From Methanobacteriota archaeon (GTDB taxonomy: Archaea; Thermoplasmatota; Poseidoniia; Poseidoniales; Thalassarchaeaceae): 9,323 nt of DNA. The notes under the pieces were generated by a model, which worked only from the letters and a program-made list of their open reading frames with translations, ran no database searches and was not told the DNA's origin. Location of the stretch: assembly GCA_002712645.1 (NCBI GenBank), contig PAUH01000024.1, positions 68,226-77,548 on the forward strand. Reading direction: 5' to 3'. The first letter of the stretch is position 1; each line of letters opens with the position of its first letter. Shown here piece after piece: positions 7,301 to 9,323 of this stretch. Both the position numbers and the translations under genes were made by a program.

Positions 7301-7623
7301 CCGCCCCCTACCAGTACGACATGATTGAATCCAGCCTCATCCAAGATTTGCCGAGTATGGGTGAACATCTCCACTGCTCCTCCCTGATAGGATGTAATCG
7401 CTATGAGGTGGGCATCTTCCTGTATGGCTGCTTTAGCAACATCTTCAGCACTCCTATCATGGCCTAGATGAATCACCTCACATCCCATCGACTGGAAGAT
7501 TCTTCTGAATATCCCGATAGCAGCATCATGACCATCGAAAATAGCGGCTGCCGTTATCACTCGAATGGGCGACTTGACGCCATCGCCCCCCGGGGAATCA
7601 TCTGACTTACCCGTCTCTGCCAC
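4345..7623 (-). CDS. icmF: Fused B12-dependent acyl-CoA mutase with G-protein chaperone (IcmF type)
   Basis: IcmF interconverts isobutyryl-CoA and n-butyryl-CoA with adenosylcobalamin, and carries its own GTPase chaperone. The 1092 residues are colinear with known IcmF proteins. Residues 20-150 are the B12-binding domain (FDGHDAAI, with H32 as cobalt ligand; SYQGG; VGGGGGTILPSEI). Residues 200-410 are the MeaB-like GTPase (GTGGAGKS 208-215, ETSGIGQGD 301-309, NKFD 348-351). Residues 420-540 are a helical linker. The rest is the mutase barrel (GSFPFTAGVFPFKR, GTVQADQLKE, SGYHIAEAGANP with H773, NPLQGSF) ending in the typical GGQFRRNM. Two residues that set substrate choice read F591 (RMFAG) and Q735 (GQNT), where methylmalonyl-CoA mutase has Tyr and Arg, so a C4 dicarboxylic substrate is unlikely. 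A related branched substrate such as isovaleryl/pivalyl-CoA cannot be excluded. The start is a GTG with GGAGA 4 nt upstream. Confidence 0.95.
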   Translation of the reverse strand: MAETGKSDDSPGGDGVKSPIRVITAAAIFDGHDAAIGIFRRIFQSMGCEVIHLGHDRSAEDVAKAAIQEDAHLIAITSYQGGAVEMFTHTRQILDEAGFNHVVLVGGGGGTILPSEIRYLRDSGIARIYSPDDGRELGLTGMVEDAIGMVSGVDLTLSSRFDVMQEVDARDHGSVAKLLTLAESGNSEQLGRYLKNDMDGCPVIGLTGTGGAGKSSLTDELVLRIHRDNPETKIALLATDPTRKRTGGALLGDRIRMNSLRNPLSFMRSFASRDSGKELSDAVSSAIEVCRSVGFDLIIVETSGIGQGDDAIASVADVSLYVTTREYGAPSQLEKLAALDFADLVVLNKFDRPGAEDALVEIRKQVRRNREMWESDDADIPVVPTIASRFADAGVDQLWERLSELLNNGTGCSFMASPAKMGHDGLPDRVQPIPPSRHGYLAEVSNCIRAYHEKTEYEASLASTIQNLEKSANQMEAAGRDSIAAELREEGGRLRVELGSRALDDLAHFDLVSEAYSSGKTSYTVRGKEIEVETTRKTLSGLDLPRVALPGTEDWGDRLRWIRSENIPGSFPFTAGVFPFKRQDELPVRMFAGEGSAERTNERYHFLAGDQPFNRLSVAFDSPSLYGHDPVTQLDIFGKVCESGVSISTVDEMERLFEGFDLCAPETSVSMTINGNYWWHLAAFFRVAIRQQVRKFKEENGRPPNREEESEIRKFTLSTARGTVQADQLKEAMGQNTLVFNLDTSLRMMGDVAEFYVQNGVRNHYFVSISGYHIAEAGANPITQAALTLANGLTYVELFKARGLDPSNFLRNFSWFFSNGMDPEYAVIGRVARRIWSIAMRDLYGVDERGQKLKYHIQSSGRSLHAQEYTWNDYRTTLQALYALADNANSLHTNSRDEAFGTPTEETVKDAVAIQLILSREYGWLQNENPLQGSFVASWLTRHVEEEILRIFEEMHRRGGVLGALEVNYQRNRIQDESMVYEHRKHTGEIPIIGVNTFQDPDAVSLSADDADSFKMDVTRSDEDEKKMVIDRNMAFQEAHLSEAEKGIERLKKTAREGGNLFEVMMDVVEHCTVGQVTKALFETGGQFRRNM

Positions 7624-7626
7624 GTC

Positions 7627-7631
7627 TCTCC
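7627..7631 (-). promoter_or_regulatory. Ribosome binding site of icmF
   Basis: GGAGA on the minus strand lies 3 nt before the GTG at 7623-7621 (GGAGAGACGTG). It supports this non-ATG start. The 58-nt spacer up to the exporter stop is GC-rich, with no TATA-like element or T-run seen, so icmF is probably read from the upstream promoter. Confidence 0.45.
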
Positions 7632-7681
7632 GGCCACGCCCCTGCCCAAGACTCCATCGGCACAGCGACCGTCTACGCCCT

Positions 7682-8305
7682 TCAGAGAGTACCAGTTACC
7701 AATAGGCCTGCAAACACGAACATGAGTAGTCCCATTATGCCATCAATGATATGAGCACTAGCCCTCAATTTTTCTACCGAATCCCCTCGAGTCAGTACCG
7801 TGGCCACTGTCACATACCATGTGCCATCAATCGTCATGCCAAGCAGACCCATTCCAACCAGTGTCTCCATACTGACATCAGATTCTATGAATGGAGCATA
7901 GAGGGCCAGCATCCATGCTAGAATTTTCGGATTAAATAGTGCTATGAGGAATCCCTGGAGGAAACCAGTCACATCAGAAGGACCATGCTCGTCTTCTGTC
8001 TTATTCTCAACCGGACCCTTTGCAGCATGTCTGATGAAAGTCACACCAAGCCATACCAAAATCAGGGTACCTCCCCATTTCAAGACTATCTCCGTGCTCT
8101 CATGCAGAGAAAGTGCCGTGGCAATTCCCAATGCTGCTAGGAAAGCGTACACCCCGAAACCAATACCGTGACCGATCCCCGTTGCAACACCCTGTCTCCG
8201 ACCTCCTGACATAGTATTCCTGAGGACCACTGCCAGAGAAGGTCCAGGACTCATCGCCCCGACGATGAATACGCTGGCCAATGCAGCCCACGCTTCAGGA
8301 GTCAA
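7682..8305 (-). CDS. LysE/RhtB-family exporter
   Basis: This is a small inner-membrane exporter of the LysE/RhtB superfamily, whose characterised members export amino acids such as lysine, threonine or homoserine. The substrate here is not predictable. The 207 residues show the family start LTPEAWAALASVFIVGAMSPGPS, with the SPGPS motif at the end of the first membrane helix, GGRRQGVATGIGHGIGFGVY, a second and third helix, a polar loop (KTEDEHGPSD) and the FNPKILAW motif before the fourth helix. Two further hydrophobic helices follow to the C-terminus. I chose TTG 8305-8303 because family members begin a few residues before this first helix, and because GTGTGATAGG lies just upstream. The frame stays open to a TTG at 8341, but that would overlap the upstream ligase by 26 nt and add a non-hydrophobic Cys-rich tail. 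It lies 10 nt after the ligase stop and upstream of icmF, so it is likely cotranscribed with both. Confidence 0.88.
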   Translation of the reverse strand: MTPEAWAALASVFIVGAMSPGPSLAVVLRNTMSGGRRQGVATGIGHGIGFGVYAFLAALGIATALSLHESTEIVLKWGGTLILVWLGVTFIRHAAKGPVENKTEDEHGPSDVTGFLQGFLIALFNPKILAWMLALYAPFIESDVSMETLVGMGLLGMTIDGTWYVTVATVLTRGDSVEKLRASAHIIDGIMGLLMFVFAGLLVTGTL

Positions 8306-8318
8306 CCTATCACACTCA
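8306..8318 (-). promoter_or_regulatory. Ribosome binding site of the exporter gene, overlapping the ligase stop
   Basis: The minus strand reads TGAGTGTGATAGG directly before TTG 8305. The TGA is the ligase stop, and GTGAT matches the 3' part of the consensus GGAGGTGAT at a suitable distance. It supports the short form of the exporter and coupling to the upstream gene. The match is partial. Confidence 0.35.
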
Positions 8319-9323
8319 GGCGTCAGAGTACATACTTTCAATCTCTGATGCCCAGTTTTCTCGAATCTGCTTGCGACGGATCTTGAGTGTCGGCGTCAAC
8401 TCCCCGTAATCGACGGAGAAGTCTCGTGGCAGAATGGTGAATTTACGAACCTGCTCAGGTGGAGCAAACTGCGAATTCAATCCCATCACTTTGCTCTCGA
8501 TCTGTGGGAATAGATTCGAAACCTCTTGCTCGACACTGGAGCCTCTAGACTCAAGCTCAGCAATTTGTTTCGCCGGATCCTTAGGAACTTTCTGCGCATC
8601 CACGCCATGATGGTCGCGCAAAACAGCGCCGATGTCAAGCGTCAATAGTGCGGAACAGAACTTCCGCTGATCGCCCACGAGGAAGCACTGTGATACTTCA
8701 GGGATGGACTTCATTGTCTCCTCTATCACCAGTGGGGCGATATTCTTGCCACCCGAGTTCACATAGATCTCCTTCTTTCGGCCGGTGATGTACACGAAGC
8801 CGTCATCGTCTATCTTACCAATATCACCGGACATTAGCCACCCGTCATCGGTCATCGTCTCTGCAGTTGCCTCCTCATTGCCGAAGTATCCTTTCATTAT
8901 GTGTCGACCACGGAACAATATTTCTCCGTCATCGGCAATTTTCAGTTCAGTGCCTGAAAACGGCTTTCCTACGCTGCCGATCCGATTTGCTTTGCCGTGG
9001 CCTAGTGTGGCTCCAGCGGTCGTCTCAGTCATCCCATACCCTTCATAGATCGGGATGCCAAACTTGTGGAAGAATTTGAGAATATCCGGATTGATGGGTG
9101 CTGCCCCTGTAACTGCGAATCGTACGTTGCTCATCCCAACTGCCTCTCTTGCCTTGCCCTTTAGGAAACCTCCAATTCCAGGAAGTCCACTCAGAACCTT
9201 CAATGCGCCCGAGCCAAATTTCGAGAATAGACTTGAGTATATCTTCTCATATATTCTTGGTACGCCGATGAAAAGATGGGGTTGAACCTTCTTGGCGTAG
9301 TCCACCACATGCAACGCATTGTC
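8316..9323 (-). CDS. Long-chain acyl-CoA synthetase (AMP-forming, FadD-like), C-terminal part
   Basis: This is an ANL-superfamily adenylate-forming enzyme that activates a carboxylic acid with ATP and joins it to CoA. The window holds its last 335 residues; the 5' part, including the P-loop-like A3 motif, lies past the right edge, since the frame remains open to the final base. Visible motifs, numbered from the first residue seen: FIGVPRIYEKIY (18-29), typical of the long-chain FAA1/FadD15 branch (COG1022); A5 YEGYGMTETT (93-102); GEILFRGRHIMKGYF (133-147); A7 SGDIG with D167; A8 ITGRKKEIYVNSGGKNIAP (179-197), the hinge to the C-terminal lid; and a late lysine K314 in TPTLKIRRK (A10), the adenylation-step residue. 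Nothing looks broken. It is the first gene of the minus-strand acyl-CoA block that can be seen. Chain-length preference cannot be told; the COG1022-like pattern points to medium or long acids, but the neighbouring icmF would suit a short-chain substrate. Confidence 0.93.
   Translation of the reverse strand, partial: DNALHVVDYAKKVQPHLFIGVPRIYEKIYSSLFSKFGSGALKVLSGLPGIGGFLKGKAREAVGMSNVRFAVTGAAPINPDILKFFHKFGIPIYEGYGMTETTAGATLGHGKANRIGSVGKPFSGTELKIADDGEILFRGRHIMKGYFGNEEATAETMTDDGWLMSGDIGKIDDDGFVYITGRKKEIYVNSGGKNIAPLVIEETMKSIPEVSQCFLVGDQRKFCSALLTLDIGAVLRDHHGVDAQKVPKDPAKQIAELESRGSSVEQEVSNLFPQIESKVMGLNSQFAPPEQVRKFTILPRDFSVDYGELTPTLKIRRKQIRENWASEIESMYSDA

Noticed and set aside
4345..7623. Reading the large fused protein as methylmalonyl-CoA mutase.
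   Set aside because: The chain order (B12 domain, GTPase, linker, mutase) and F591/Q735 fit IcmF; methylmalonyl-CoA mutases have Tyr and Arg at those positions and no internal GTPase.

Overview
The window is gene-dense archaeal DNA, almost certainly from a marine euryarchaeon. The archaeal assignment is secure: it carries a sliding clamp (PCNA), transcription factor S, Nop5 and fibrillarin, none of which has a bacterial form of this kind. Several neighbouring genes are instead of bacterial style (Fpg/MutM, an IcmF fusion, a LysE-type exporter, a FadD-like ligase). Moderate GC, very short spacers and this mixture suggest a marine Thermoplasmatota lineage such as Marine Group II (Poseidoniales) or III. 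That placement is inference; no taxonomic search was possible.

Layout. Positions 1-753, minus strand: tfs (RNA polymerase cleavage factor) followed by pcna, whose 3' half lies outside the window. Positions 801-3549, plus strand: nop5 and flpA, the protein core of the box C/D sRNP that 2'-O-methylates RNA, then fpg/mutM (oxidised-base repair). The two blocks diverge from a spacer of about 47 bp, so four housekeeping information-processing genes share one control region. Positions 3551-9323, minus strand: in transcription order an acyl-CoA synthetase (5' part cut off by the window edge), a LysE/RhtB-family exporter, a fused B12-dependent acyl-CoA mutase of the IcmF type, and a short-chain dehydrogenase/reductase. 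fpg and the SDR gene converge with only one base between their stop codons.

How the genes fit together. The minus-strand block at the right looks like one transcription unit for acyl-CoA metabolism. A free carboxylic acid is activated to its CoA thioester, and IcmF isomerises a short branched acyl-CoA (its two specificity positions, F591 and Q735, are of the isobutyryl-CoA mutase type rather than the methylmalonyl-CoA type). The SDR could act on a hydroxy/keto intermediate or a lipid. The place of the LysE protein in this scheme is unclear.

No tRNA, rRNA, CRISPR array, insertion sequence or phage gene was seen. There is no gene-free stretch over 300 bases; the longest spacers are about 64 nt (pcna/tfs) and 58 nt (icmF/exporter), or about 149 nt between tfs and nop5 if nop5 starts at its later methionine. 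I did not find an obviously undescribed system. The best leads are the bacterial-type fpg placed behind an archaeal sRNP operon, the archaeal IcmF cluster, and an apparently shortened coiled coil in Nop5.
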